Made by a program: the position numbers and the translations under genes. DNA of 64,000 bases from Bacteroidota bacterium. Its GTDB lineage: Bacteria; Bacteroidota; Bacteroidia; AKYH767-A; JAHEYN01. Shown piece after piece: positions 10,092 through 18,692 of the stretch; the first letter of the stretch is position 1, and each line of letters begins with the position of its first letter. The stretch covers positions 1 through 64,000 of the forward strand of contig JAHEYN010000006.1 of the NCBI GenBank assembly GCA_023251555.1, read 5' to 3'. The notes under the pieces are model-generated. The model did not search any database, was not told where the DNA came from, and worked only from the letters and a program-made list of their open reading frames with translations.

Positions 10092-11627
10092 TCAGTTTAT
10101 TCCCGCCTTTCTCTTCAGTATCTGGGCAAAAGGCCTGTTTTCAATCTTGCTGTCCAGCCAGGAAATAAAATCGAAATATTCGAGGGCTTTCCTTTCAAAT
10201 TTTTGTCCTGTAATCTTCAGGAGGGCACTGCGCAATTCCATAAACTCCTCACGAAACTCTTCCCTGGAAATAATCTTAGGCAGGCGTCTTCTCATGAAAT
10301 TAAGGATAAGCTCTTCAAACTTATACAGGCGTTTCTTCTTGTCGAAAAACTGATACGCTGATTTCACAATGTATTCAAGGAATATCTGGTCGCCCAGTTC
10401 AAAGTGAATCACCAGGTTAAGCAGGCGGGCGAAGCAGTAAATATCATATGCCATGTGAATTGCCGAGGTGTCGTTGAGAATCCTGTTAATCCAGTGCTTG
10501 GCTTTCGTGTAATCGCCCATGCCGAAGTATATAACACCGGCATTATAACAAATGTTCAGTTCAGCAGTCTTGCTGATGGTACTTTTGAACTTTTCAAGAT
10601 TTTCATTTGCTTCCTGTATGAGGGCTTTTCCTTTTTCAAATTCACCCGTAGTGGTATAAAGCAATGTTTCCTGTACAAAAACATTGATAAACACCCTTTC
10701 CTGCATGGATTTTGATGTAACCCGTATGGCTTTCAGTTTGGAGATGGCATGAAGACACTCTTTGTATTTCTTCAGCCTCCTCAGGTCTTCAATGAAATTA
10801 TTCAGTGTAACGATGTACGAAGCGGGGTTTTCCCTGATGTCCCCTGTGCGTGCCTCCATCAGGCTGATCAGTTTTTTATTATTGAGATAGGCATTGCGGT
10901 AGTCATCTTTCATAAAGTAGTACAGCCAGTGCGAATAATAAAAATGGAATTTCGACCTGTAGGACAGCGTATTAATATTTTTCCTGAAAAGCGGGTGCTT
11001 CATTACGGTATTGAACCAGCGCTCTTCCGGGGATGTCCTGATAGCTCCCTTGCGGTTATAGAATAAAAACATCCTGAAAGAAAGACTCCAGAAATCATTT
11101 TCCGTCGTGAGCTGGCTCAGAACGGCGGAAGTGCTGTCATGAAGATCCGTAACCGATTGATCCCCTGACCGGAACCCAAGCTGGCGTTGCATGAGCATCT
11201 TTTCTATTTTTTTTACCTCCAGCATCTGGATAGGGCGATCCCGCTGAATGGCAAGCTTCTTAGCCCTCGCTGCCACCTTCCCGCACTCCTTGTACAGGCC
11301 TTTTTCATAGAGTATTTCAGCGTAATGAATCAGCTTCCTGAGTTTCGATTCTGCGGAATTATTCGCATGGAATACATCAAGACTTCTCAGGATGATTTCA
11401 TATAAGTACTGCTTGTGCACCCTCAGGTGCCGGATAAAACTTTCTCCAGCAAATACAGTGCGAAGAGCAGACTCATCATAAGACTTCTGCTTCTCTACGG
11501 CATTGAAAAGACGGATATATACATTCATCTTCCGGGCAGTATGTCTCTTTGCAAAAAGTTTGAAGTACCTTTTCTCCTGCTTGCTCAGGGCTTTGATAAG
11601 TAAAAACAGGCTGCTTGATTTATTCAT
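10092..11627 (-). CDS. Unrecognised cytosolic helical-repeat protein, paralog 1 of 3
   Basis: The protein has 511 residues, with no signal peptide and no membrane segment, and is rich in Lys, Arg, Glu, Leu and Tyr, with a TPR-like, all-helical pattern. It shares N-terminal LIKALSKQEKRYFKLF (residues about 10-25) and C-terminal YFDFISWLDSKIENRPFAQI (about 480-500) with the products at 12922-14463 and 58845-60398. The whole length aligns, including SYLY.LIL.SL and LLEYIVK-type segments. I do not recognise a named family. The gene is divergent from the T9SS cargo gene at 11768 (140 bases between start codons) and ends ten bases from the end of the type B cargo at 10081. Its leader is very A+T-rich. 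A regulatory or scaffold role for surface proteins is inference only. Confidence 0.75.
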   Translation of the reverse strand: MNKSSSLFLLIKALSKQEKRYFKLFAKRHTARKMNVYIRLFNAVEKQKSYDESALRTVFAGESFIRHLRVHKQYLYEIILRSLDVFHANNSAESKLRKLIHYAEILYEKGLYKECGKVAARAKKLAIQRDRPIQMLEVKKIEKMLMQRQLGFRSGDQSVTDLHDSTSAVLSQLTTENDFWSLSFRMFLFYNRKGAIRTSPEERWFNTVMKHPLFRKNINTLSYRSKFHFYYSHWLYYFMKDDYRNAYLNNKKLISLMEARTGDIRENPASYIVTLNNFIEDLRRLKKYKECLHAISKLKAIRVTSKSMQERVFINVFVQETLLYTTTGEFEKGKALIQEANENLEKFKSTISKTAELNICYNAGVIYFGMGDYTKAKHWINRILNDTSAIHMAYDIYCFARLLNLVIHFELGDQIFLEYIVKSAYQFFDKKKRLYKFEELILNFMRRRLPKIISREEFREEFMELRSALLKITGQKFERKALEYFDFISWLDSKIENRPFAQILKRKAGIN

Positions 11628-11645
11628 TACTATGAATGATTATAC

Positions 11646-11676
11646 TGTAAATATAGATTATATTATTGTATTTACA
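11646..11676. repeat. Inverted repeat in the A+T-rich divergent gap upstream of paralog 1
   Basis: TGTAAATA (11646-11653) and TATTTACA (11669-11676) form an 8-base inverted repeat, 18 bases upstream of the minus-strand start codon at 11627. It could be an operator for the divergent pair or a chance feature of A+T-rich DNA. Confidence 0.35.
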
Positions 11677-11731
11677 ATTTTAGATTTTTGCTTTTTGAGG
11701 TATTGAATTTCTCCCGTAATTCCAATTACCA

Positions 11732-11740
11732 TATTTTTGT
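11732..11740 (+). promoter_or_regulatory. Bacteroidota -7 promoter element for the type A cargo at 11768
   Basis: TATTTTTGT exactly matches TAnnTTTGY, 27 bases upstream of the chosen ATG. A second near match, TATCTTTAC, lies at 11751-11759. No convincing -33 TTTG at 19-20 bases is seen. Confidence 0.5.
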
Positions 11741-11767
11741 ATGCTGGTTGTATCTTTACGGAAACAT

Positions 11768-12910
11768 ATGAAAAGATCCCTTATCTTATTTACCTCATTG
11801 ACCTTTGCAGTATGGAGTTACTGCTTTGCCCTCAGCCAGGGTCCTCTGAGCCCTTCTTCAGGGGTTTCCGTGCCAAGGGCAGGATCCAATGCTCCCTGGA
11901 TGACTCCCGGGAATGTAACGGTAAGCGACAATGCTTATGCCGAATGCAGTGTTGACCCCGGAACCAACGTTAGTGAGTATCTCGAAGCTACCGGCTTCGG
12001 GTTTTCCATTTCGGGTACTGCCACAATTGACGGCATTACCGTTGAAATAGAGAAAGGGAGCCTGCTTTCCGTTACGGATGAGATTGTAACACTGATTTCC
12101 TCGGGCTCAAATATCGGCACCAACCACGCTCTTGCCTCAACCTGGCCGACCTCCTTTACTTATGTGAGTTATGGAGGCTGTTCGGACCTCTGGGGAGCAA
12201 CCCTTACCCCTGCTATCGTGAACAGTCCAACTTTCGGGATACGCCTTGCTTACACCAAGACCATCTGCCCGGCCTGCGTTTCCTACAACCCGGATGTGGA
12301 TCATATAAGAATAACCATTTGCTACAGCGCTTCCCTTCCGGTTGAGTTGCTTGATTTCAAGGCCACTGCTGAGCCATCCGGAAACAGGATAAATATCACC
12401 TGGAACACAGCCTCCGAAACCAACAGTGATTATTTCCTGCTGGAAAAGAGTTATGACGGGGCATTATTTGAAACAATCGCTGAAATAAAGGCCGAGGGGA
12501 ATTCCACTGCAGGGCAGCATTATTCTTTCACGGACATATACCCGCTCTCCAGATGGAGAGAAGAAGGAGGAGAGGTCTGTTACCGCCTCCGGCAATTCGA
12601 TTATAACGGTAATTTTATTTTGTCTCCCGTCACCATGGCGAAGGTCCATATTGCCGGCAGCGGTTTTTGCGTCTTTCCCAATCCGGTCCCTCTCAACAAT
12701 CCTGTAATCATACAACTTCCGGAGAATTTCAGGGGAGAAAAACTGTCTGTTGTTTTGCATGACCTTTCCGGGCGAAAAATTCCTTGCCCCGGTATGCCTG
12801 CATCCCATGGTGGATTGATATTATATCCCGCAGCAGAACCTGGCATATACCCATACATTATAACAATTGACGGATACCCTGTGCAGGAAGGGAAACTGAT
12901 GGTAAAGTAG
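11768..12910 (+). CDS. Exported T9SS type A cargo protein of unknown function
   Basis: The protein has 380 residues. The start at 11768 gives MKRSLILFTSLTF and a signal peptide ending CFALS; an upstream ATG at 11741 would bury the signal. The N-terminal part (about 25-185) is a beta-rich domain I do not recognise. It has SxxFxYVSYGG and CYSASLPVELLDF at its end. The segment PVELLDFKATAEPSGN..I.WNTASETNSDYFLLE (shown here only in parts) is a fibronectin-like stalk found in many Bacteroidota cargo proteins. The C-terminal domain (about 300-380) starts VFPNPVPLNNPV and ends in basic KLMVK. Divergent from helical paralog 1 and convergent with paralog 2 (11 bases between stop codons). Confidence 0.8.
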   Translation: MKRSLILFTSLTFAVWSYCFALSQGPLSPSSGVSVPRAGSNAPWMTPGNVTVSDNAYAECSVDPGTNVSEYLEATGFGFSISGTATIDGITVEIEKGSLLSVTDEIVTLISSGSNIGTNHALASTWPTSFTYVSYGGCSDLWGATLTPAIVNSPTFGIRLAYTKTICPACVSYNPDVDHIRITICYSASLPVELLDFKATAEPSGNRINITWNTASETNSDYFLLEKSYDGALFETIAEIKAEGNSTAGQHYSFTDIYPLSRWREEGGEVCYRLRQFDYNGNFILSPVTMAKVHIAGSGFCVFPNPVPLNNPVIIQLPENFRGEKLSVVLHDLSGRKIPCPGMPASHGGLILYPAAEPGIYPYIITIDGYPVQEGKLMVK

Positions 12911-12921
12911 CTGCAGTTGCA

Positions 12922-14463
12922 CTATGCAGCAGCCTTTCTTTTCATAATCTCTGCAAAAGACTTCTTCTCTATCTTACTCTCCAGCCAGGAGATTACATCA
13001 AAATATTCCATGGCTTTTTTCTCAAAAGGGTCGGAGGTGATCCGAGTGAGTTCGGCTTTCAGATCTTTGAAGGAAGCCAGCAGTTCCTTTTCGGAAGAAA
13101 TCTTCGGCACTCTTTTCCGGATAAAGTCAAGAACTGCAGTCTCCACCTTGTAAAGCTTGTTTCTCTTGAGAAGGAAACGGTAGGTGGATTTCACAATATA
13201 TTCCAGGAGGTCCTGGTTGCCCAGTTCAAAATGCACAACCAAGCTGAAGATCCGTGCAAAGCATTGCAGGTCCTCGCGAAAGTCGGCCTCCGTCTCATTA
13301 AGTATGCGGTTAAGCCAGCGGCTGGCATCGGAATATTTCCTGCACCCGAAATGCAGGTATGCAATGTTGAACCATGTGATCAGCCGGTAAACTTTTTCGA
13401 CCTTCACCGACAGGCTTTCAAACATCGGCAGATCCTCGTTCGCTCTTGCAAGCCCATGTTCAAATTCCCCCTTCTCAATATACATCGCAAGTTCATTGGG
13501 GAAAGAGAAAATGAAAATACGCAGACGGAGGAGGATTGATCTGGCGGGAATGGCCCTTAGTTTCTTCAGGGTGTCTATCACTTCGTCATACTTTCTCAGC
13601 TCCCCGCAGATCCTTATAAAAGTGGTGAGGGCAGGAATGTAAAGGGAAAGATAGTTGTGCATTTTCTGATGAGGATTGACTTCCGTCCACTCAACAACCT
13701 TTTTATACCATTTATAGCTTTCGGCAAGATTGCCCATCGCCCTGTAATACAGGCCGTAAGACTGGTAGTAGTACACCCGTCCTATATAGCTTTCAGGAAG
13801 ATTTTTCCTGCTGAAAAGCGGGTTACTGATGATGGCCTCATATTTCACACGGTCTTCATGGCTGCGAAGTACATCGTCCTTTATGCTGAGGAGATACAAT
13901 TGCTTGCCAAGCACCCAGTAATCGTTACTGTTTAAAATTCTTTCGCATGCTTCCTTCGTTTCCCGGTGGAGTGCATTGACATCCTGCTCATGCTGTGTCA
14001 CCTTTCCCGACTCAATTTCGGAAGAAATAATCGCCTTTTCCCAATTGATGATTTCAAGAAGAGCAGGATATATCTCATAGCGGTATGCCTGTTTCTTTGC
14101 TTTCCCGAGTAGCTGCTTGCACTGTTCGTACAGGGCTTTTTCGAAAAGCGATTCCACATGCAAAAGGGTTTCCTTCAGTTCCCTCAGAGGGCTGCTCTCA
14201 GACCTGAAAGCCTGCAGGCTCTTAAGAATAAGCTTGTACAGGTAGCTTTTCAGGTTGGGAATCTGTTCGGACTTGAAAAGTTTATCATCCTCTATCTCCG
14301 AAGGATCGTATTTCTCCTGATGCTCAAGAAGGTCAAATAAATGCAGATATATTTTCCTGCCCTTCCTTGCATGCTGTGCAGTATAAAGCTTAAAGTATCT
14401 TTTTTCAGACCCGCTTAAAGCCTTGATAAGTTTATATAAATCCGTAGATTTTTTATATTTCAT
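12922..14463 (-). CDS. Unrecognised cytosolic helical-repeat protein, paralog 2 of 3
   Basis: The protein has 513 residues, with no signal peptide or membrane helix. It aligns end to end with the product at 10092-11627: LIKALSGSEKRYFKLY at the N-terminus, NLKSYLYKLILKSLQ in the first third, LLEYIVKSTYRF near residue 410 and YFDVISWLESKIEKKSFAEI at the end. The spacing of Tyr/Leu positions (ALYEQCK, YYYQSYGLYYRAMGNLAESY) suggests TPR-like helix pairs. I do not recognise a described family. Its start codon faces the ENKGQ-SBBP cargo gene at 14612 (148 bases apart) and its stop is 11 bases from the stop of the cargo at 12910. So it lies between two T9SS cargo genes, like paralog 1. Confidence 0.75.
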   Translation of the reverse strand: MKYKKSTDLYKLIKALSGSEKRYFKLYTAQHARKGRKIYLHLFDLLEHQEKYDPSEIEDDKLFKSEQIPNLKSYLYKLILKSLQAFRSESSPLRELKETLLHVESLFEKALYEQCKQLLGKAKKQAYRYEIYPALLEIINWEKAIISSEIESGKVTQHEQDVNALHRETKEACERILNSNDYWVLGKQLYLLSIKDDVLRSHEDRVKYEAIISNPLFSRKNLPESYIGRVYYYQSYGLYYRAMGNLAESYKWYKKVVEWTEVNPHQKMHNYLSLYIPALTTFIRICGELRKYDEVIDTLKKLRAIPARSILLRLRIFIFSFPNELAMYIEKGEFEHGLARANEDLPMFESLSVKVEKVYRLITWFNIAYLHFGCRKYSDASRWLNRILNETEADFREDLQCFARIFSLVVHFELGNQDLLEYIVKSTYRFLLKRNKLYKVETAVLDFIRKRVPKISSEKELLASFKDLKAELTRITSDPFEKKAMEYFDVISWLESKIEKKSFAEIMKRKAAA

Positions 14464-14474
14464 AAGTATAAAAG

Positions 14475-14490
14475 TATTAAAATTTTAATA
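14475..14490. repeat. Perfect 16-bp A+T palindrome just upstream of paralog 2
   Basis: TATTAAAATTTTAATA is a perfect palindrome centred 20 bases upstream of the minus-strand start codon at 14463. The position fits an operator, but A+T-rich DNA produces such palindromes readily. Confidence 0.35.
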
Positions 14491-14530
14491 AAAAGAAATT
14501 ATATTTCTTATTTTATGCTTTCTGAAAGCG

Positions 14531-14539
14531 TATTTTTGT
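14531..14539 (+). promoter_or_regulatory. Bacteroidota -7 promoter element for the ENKGQ-SBBP gene
   Basis: TATTTTTGT matches TAnnTTTGY exactly, 73 bases upstream of the ATG at 14612. This implies an untranslated leader of about 65 bases. Confidence 0.55.
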
Positions 14540-14611
14540 TATAAAAACATTTATATGTATGCGTTTAACTTAATAATTTTAAACCGTACTAAAAATAAAA
14601 TCATACTACCT

Positions 14612-17437
14612 ATGAAAATCTTAAAAATCACCCCGCCTTTCGCAATGTTGATTTTTTTATTTGCCGCTTTCCTGCTTCTATTCACAGGCAATATGCTCCC
14701 CGCCAATACGCCGGCAAGTCAAACACTTCCGTTTACGGGCGGAGGCTTTATTGAAAATAAAGGACAGTTTATTAACGACATGGGAAGGCCGGCAAATGAT
14801 CTTCTGTTTAAAGCACGTTCCGGCGGAGTGGAGATCTGCATTACAAACCGCGGTATATCCTACATATTTAATAAAATCGCATGCGAAGAAGCAGGCAACG
14901 GCCTGCCGGGGAAAAAAGTGAAATCGTCTTCCCGCTCATGGGTTAATATGGTTCTTGAATCAGCCCGCATCCGGAAAGAAAATATTAAAATGCTCCTGCC
15001 CGAGGAAGGCTATAGTAATTACTTCCTTGCCCACTGTCCGCAGGGCATTACCAATGTAATGACTTATGATAAAATCCTGGTAGAGGAGGTCTATCCCGGC
15101 ATTGACTGGGTAATATACAAAGACCCGGCAAAGGGATATAAGTATGATTTTATTGTGCATCCTGGCGCGGACGCAGCCAGCATCCATGCAAGGTATGAAG
15201 GCGTATGCCGGGCGCTTCATAGTGACGGAGGACAGTCGCTCAGGATAAGTACTGCCCTTGGAGAAGTTACAGAGGGCAAACTTTACAGCTATGAAGAAAA
15301 AAGCCTAAGGCCAGTTGGTTCAGCATACTCCGTAAATAACAGCAATGAGGTTACTTTCCGGGTTGCCGGATATGACCGCACCCAGTCCCTGGTTATTGAT
15401 CCCCCCATGGGATGGTCTACCTATTATGGCTCAAACAGCAGCGTGGATGATATCTCTCAGGTGGTAACGGATGCTTCATCCAACATGTATGCTCTCGGGT
15501 ATACTATCTCCAATACCTTCCCCACTCAAACGCTTGCCGGTGCGTATAACCAGGCTTTTGGAGGCAACGGCGAACTTGCTGTGCTGAAGTTTAACTCGGC
15601 AGGAACCCGTCTTTGGGTTACTTTTTTCGGGGGCAGCTCTCTGGAGTATTCGTTTGGTGCCTCTGTTGATGCAGCATCCGGGAACCTTTACGTAACCGGG
15701 TACACCCAATCCTCCGACTTCCCGCGTGTGACGCTTGGAGGAGGCGCCTATAACCAGAGTTCTCCTACTTCTTTAACTGATGCCTTTATATCAAGATTCA
15801 ATGCATCCGGGGCACTGACATGGAGTACATTCTACGGAGGAAACGACGTGGATTACGGGCATGATATCGGAATTGATGTAAGTGGTAATTTTTATATCAC
15901 GGGGGAAACGCAGTCTACCAACTTCCCTTGTCTGACTTACACTCCTGCTACAGCAGGGCAATACAACCAGAGCATTAAAGCCACCACAGGCGGGCAGGAT
16001 GCCTTCATCCTGAAATTTGATAACGGCTGTGTCCGGAAATGGGCTACCTATTACGGAGGGGCGGGGGTTGCTTCCAACTCGGGCTGGGGCGCCACTGCCG
16101 ACCCCGCCGGGAATATATATATTGCCGGTGTGACCAACTCTACTTCCTTTCCTACGCTGACCTATACCCCTGCCACCGCTGGTCAGTATAACCAGAGTAC
16201 AATGGGATTCGGGGGAAGCGCATTTCTCCTGAAGTTCAGTTCAGCGGGGGTGCGTCAATGGTCAACCTACTACGGAAGCGGAGCCAGAAGCAAAGATGCA
16301 GTGACTGATCCATCGGGGAATCTATATGTTGTAGGTCTTACGCAAAGCGCATCCTTCCCTTACCTTGCATACTCTCCCGTTACCGCCGGACAATATAACC
16401 AGAGTACGCTTGCCGGGGGGCAGAATGCCTTTATACTTAAATTTAATTCCTCGGGAACAAGGCAATGGTCCACATACTACGGGGGCGAAAGTTGGGACGA
16501 TGCACAGCAAATAGTTGTTGAAGGCTCAGGAACAATATATATCACCGGCTCCACTTATTCTACGGCTTTCCCGATTCTTTCTCAGGCAGGATCTTATAAC
16601 CAGTCTGTGAATGCAAGCGCCCCAAGCGGAGGAACAACGGATGATTTTTATGTGCTGCAGATTAACTCCGCAGGAGTGAGGGAGTGGGCAACCTATCTCG
16701 GAGGAAACGATGATGAAAAAGCTTTCGATACCGGCTTCCTATACGGGATTGCAGTTGACGGGGGCAGCTGTGTATACGTCACAGGGGCAACCTCCTCTTC
16801 CGATTTCCCCCTTCAAACCCTATCCGGTGGCTATAACCAGGCATTCGGTGGTGTGCAAACCGGATTCATTACAAAATTCTGCACTGCAATATTGCCGCTT
16901 GAGATGCTTTCATTCAAGGGAGAAAGCAAGAGTGGCTTTAATCTCCTTGAATGGACAACAGCTTCTGAAAAAAACAACGACTATTTCGTTCTGGAACGGA
17001 GTGCTGACGGAGAATTATTTGAACCCGTGGGAAGGGTAAAAGGAGCAGGAAGCTCTTCTGAAAAACATTATTATGCCATGCGGGACGATGCTCCCTTTTA
17101 CCCCGTCACGTATTACCGCTTACGCCAGAATGATTATGACGGTAACTACAGCTATACGGCTGTTATTACGGTAAGTGCTCCTTTCGAGGAATACGCAGTT
17201 ATCTGCCCTAACCCTGCCAGGGAAGCAGCCTTTCTGTTGTGGCGATCGGAGAGCGATGCCATTGTAAATGTATGTATTGAGGACTTGCCGGGGAATCATA
17301 TTTCACGCCAGGTGCTACACCTTCACAATGGGGAAAACCGTCTCCGGCTGGATGTTAAAGATCTGCCTCCCGGAATGTATATTCTGCAGACCGAGGGCCT
17401 CGGCGGAAAGCAAAGACTGAAGTTTATCAAACAGTAA
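14612..17437 (+). CDS. ENKGQ-domain plus SBBP beta-propeller T9SS type A cargo, copy 1
   Basis: The protein has 941 residues. The ATG at 14612 gives MKILKITPPFAMLIFLFAAF, a signal peptide; an in-frame ATG at 14555 would put 19 residues in front. An N-terminal domain begins FIENKGQF (about residue 46) and contains YPGIDWVIY and YKYDFIVHPGAD. This is the domain of unknown function that precedes SBBP repeats in Bacteroidota (called DUF7948 from memory). About eight SBBP repeats of 55-65 residues follow (about 265-750), with AGNIYI.G.T.STSFP and GG.DAFI.KF. A fibronectin-like stalk and a C-terminal domain (ICPNPAREAAFLL onward, ending LKFIKQ) complete it. A surface-exposed propeller is expected; the ligand is unknown. 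It has the same architecture as the gene at 50568. It is divergent from paralog 2. Confidence 0.87.
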   Translation: MKILKITPPFAMLIFLFAAFLLLFTGNMLPANTPASQTLPFTGGGFIENKGQFINDMGRPANDLLFKARSGGVEICITNRGISYIFNKIACEEAGNGLPGKKVKSSSRSWVNMVLESARIRKENIKMLLPEEGYSNYFLAHCPQGITNVMTYDKILVEEVYPGIDWVIYKDPAKGYKYDFIVHPGADAASIHARYEGVCRALHSDGGQSLRISTALGEVTEGKLYSYEEKSLRPVGSAYSVNNSNEVTFRVAGYDRTQSLVIDPPMGWSTYYGSNSSVDDISQVVTDASSNMYALGYTISNTFPTQTLAGAYNQAFGGNGELAVLKFNSAGTRLWVTFFGGSSLEYSFGASVDAASGNLYVTGYTQSSDFPRVTLGGGAYNQSSPTSLTDAFISRFNASGALTWSTFYGGNDVDYGHDIGIDVSGNFYITGETQSTNFPCLTYTPATAGQYNQSIKATTGGQDAFILKFDNGCVRKWATYYGGAGVASNSGWGATADPAGNIYIAGVTNSTSFPTLTYTPATAGQYNQSTMGFGGSAFLLKFSSAGVRQWSTYYGSGARSKDAVTDPSGNLYVVGLTQSASFPYLAYSPVTAGQYNQSTLAGGQNAFILKFNSSGTRQWSTYYGGESWDDAQQIVVEGSGTIYITGSTYSTAFPILSQAGSYNQSVNASAPSGGTTDDFYVLQINSAGVREWATYLGGNDDEKAFDTGFLYGIAVDGGSCVYVTGATSSSDFPLQTLSGGYNQAFGGVQTGFITKFCTAILPLEMLSFKGESKSGFNLLEWTTASEKNNDYFVLERSADGELFEPVGRVKGAGSSSEKHYYAMRDDAPFYPVTYYRLRQNDYDGNYSYTAVITVSAPFEEYAVICPNPAREAAFLLWRSESDAIVNVCIEDLPGNHISRQVLHLHNGENRLRLDVKDLPPGMYILQTEGLGGKQRLKFIKQ

Positions 17438-17498
17438 GCAACTCCCTGCGTTCCCGTTTTACAATTTTCGCAAAAAGACTGAAGCGGAGTTGCTTCGC
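17436..17498 (+). terminator. Possible weak terminator between the SBBP gene and the PorP/SprF gene
   Basis: AAGCAACTCC just at the stop codon and GGAGTTGCTT about 40 bases later form a ten-base inverted repeat with a long loop. There is no proper T-run after it (CGCCTTTCCC), so termination is uncertain. Confidence 0.3.
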
Positions 17499-17521
17499 CT
17501 TTCCCGTATTGATATATTTTA

Positions 17522-17530
17522 TATATTTGT
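17522..17530 (+). promoter_or_regulatory. Bacteroidota -7 promoter element for the PorP/SprF gene
   Basis: TATATTTGT matches TAnnTTTGY exactly, 24 bases upstream of the ATG at 17554. Confidence 0.55.
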
Positions 17531-17553
17531 CTGTCTGAAAAATAGTTTTGTCC

Positions 17554-18612
17554 ATGAAAAAACACCTGTACATCCTGCTTCTCCCGGCGCTGCTTATTCC
17601 TCCGGTTTTATTTGCGCAAGACATACATTTTTCCCAGTATTATTATTCTCCTGCAACCATGAATCCTTCGATGGCAGGCGCTTTTAACGGAGATCTGCGT
17701 GCAGGCATTAATTATAAAGAGCAGTGGAAAAGTGTAGCGACTGCCTACAAAACCTCTGCAGCAGCGGTAGATGTGAAGATGTTCAAGAAAAAATGGACCA
17801 ACGGGTTCGTGGGGGTCGGTCTTTCCTTCTTCAGTGACAAAGCGGGGGATTCTGAAATGGGAACCACACAGGTAAACCTCTCAGTTGCCAGTACCCGCTA
17901 CCTGAATGAGTCCAACAGCATAGCCGCTGGCTTCCAGGCAGGATATGCCCAAAGGAGTTTCAGCTATGATAAGCTATACTGGGACAACCAGTATGACCCC
18001 AACAGCAGCACAGGGTATAACACAAGCCTCCCTTCGAATGAGTCATTTACAGCCACTAAGTTCCCGTTTTTTGATTTTGCCACAGGCGTATCCTGGAACT
18101 TCGGGCAGGGAGAGATGTATTCTACTGCCAACAATCAGTTTAAAGCTAATGCCGGCGTGTCTTATTACCATGTCAACAAACCCAAATACTCTTTCTACGG
18201 TGACCCTGACGAACGGCTGCACAGCAAGATTATCGTGCACGGGGGAGGATTAGTCGGCCTTAAGAACACCAACACTTCCGTGGTGCCCTCATTCTTTTAT
18301 GCCCGCCAGGGCGGGGCCCAGGAAATTGTCTTCGGGACAAGCTTCCGTTATATGCTTAGCGAAGACTCCCGTTACACTGGCCGGATAAAAGAATCTGCCC
18401 TCTCGCTGGGAGGCCATTACCGGGTGGGGGATGCCATTATTGTTTCTACCATGTTTGAGATGTCCAACTATGCAGTAGGTATAAGCTATGATGTTAACAC
18501 TTCCGGCCTGAAGGCCGCAAGCTCAGGGAAAGGCGGAATGGAATTCTTCCTCCGCTATATTACACCCAACCCATACAGTCGCAAAGGAAACTCCAACGTA
18601 AGATTCCTGTAA
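17554..18612 (+). CDS. PorP/SprF family type IX secretion system membrane protein
   Basis: The protein has 352 residues. The ATG at 17554 gives MKKHLYILLLPALLIPPVLF and a signal peptide ending FAQ; a TTG two codons upstream is less likely. The mature N-terminus carries the family signature DIHFSQYYYSPATMNPSMAG. The rest is a predicted outer-membrane beta-barrel with alternating aromatic strands and terminal F(L)RY / VRFL strands. PorP of Porphyromonas and SprF of Flavobacterium are needed for export or anchoring of specific T9SS cargo; in gliding species SprF is paired with SprB. Here the upstream neighbour is an ENKGQ-SBBP cargo, so service to that protein is a reasonable inference. The gene has its own promoter and a strong terminator. 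Confidence 0.93.
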   Translation: MKKHLYILLLPALLIPPVLFAQDIHFSQYYYSPATMNPSMAGAFNGDLRAGINYKEQWKSVATAYKTSAAAVDVKMFKKKWTNGFVGVGLSFFSDKAGDSEMGTTQVNLSVASTRYLNESNSIAAGFQAGYAQRSFSYDKLYWDNQYDPNSSTGYNTSLPSNESFTATKFPFFDFATGVSWNFGQGEMYSTANNQFKANAGVSYYHVNKPKYSFYGDPDERLHSKIIVHGGGLVGLKNTNTSVVPSFFYARQGGAQEIVFGTSFRYMLSEDSRYTGRIKESALSLGGHYRVGDAIIVSTMFEMSNYAVGISYDVNTSGLKAASSGKGGMEFFLRYITPNPYSRKGNSNVRFL

Positions 18613-18639
18613 GCGAGAGAGAAGAAAAAAAACTACAAA

Positions 18640-18677
18640 CAAAAGGCGTGAAGGATTTTCACGCCTTTTGTTTTTTT
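18640..18677 (+). terminator. Strong Rho-independent terminator after the PorP/SprF gene
   Basis: The arms CAAAAGGCGTGAA (18640-18652) and TTCACGCCTTTTG (18658-18670) pair perfectly over 13 bases with a 5-base loop, followed by TTTTTTT. Confidence 0.95.
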
Positions 18678-18692
18678 CTCCATCTTCCCGCA

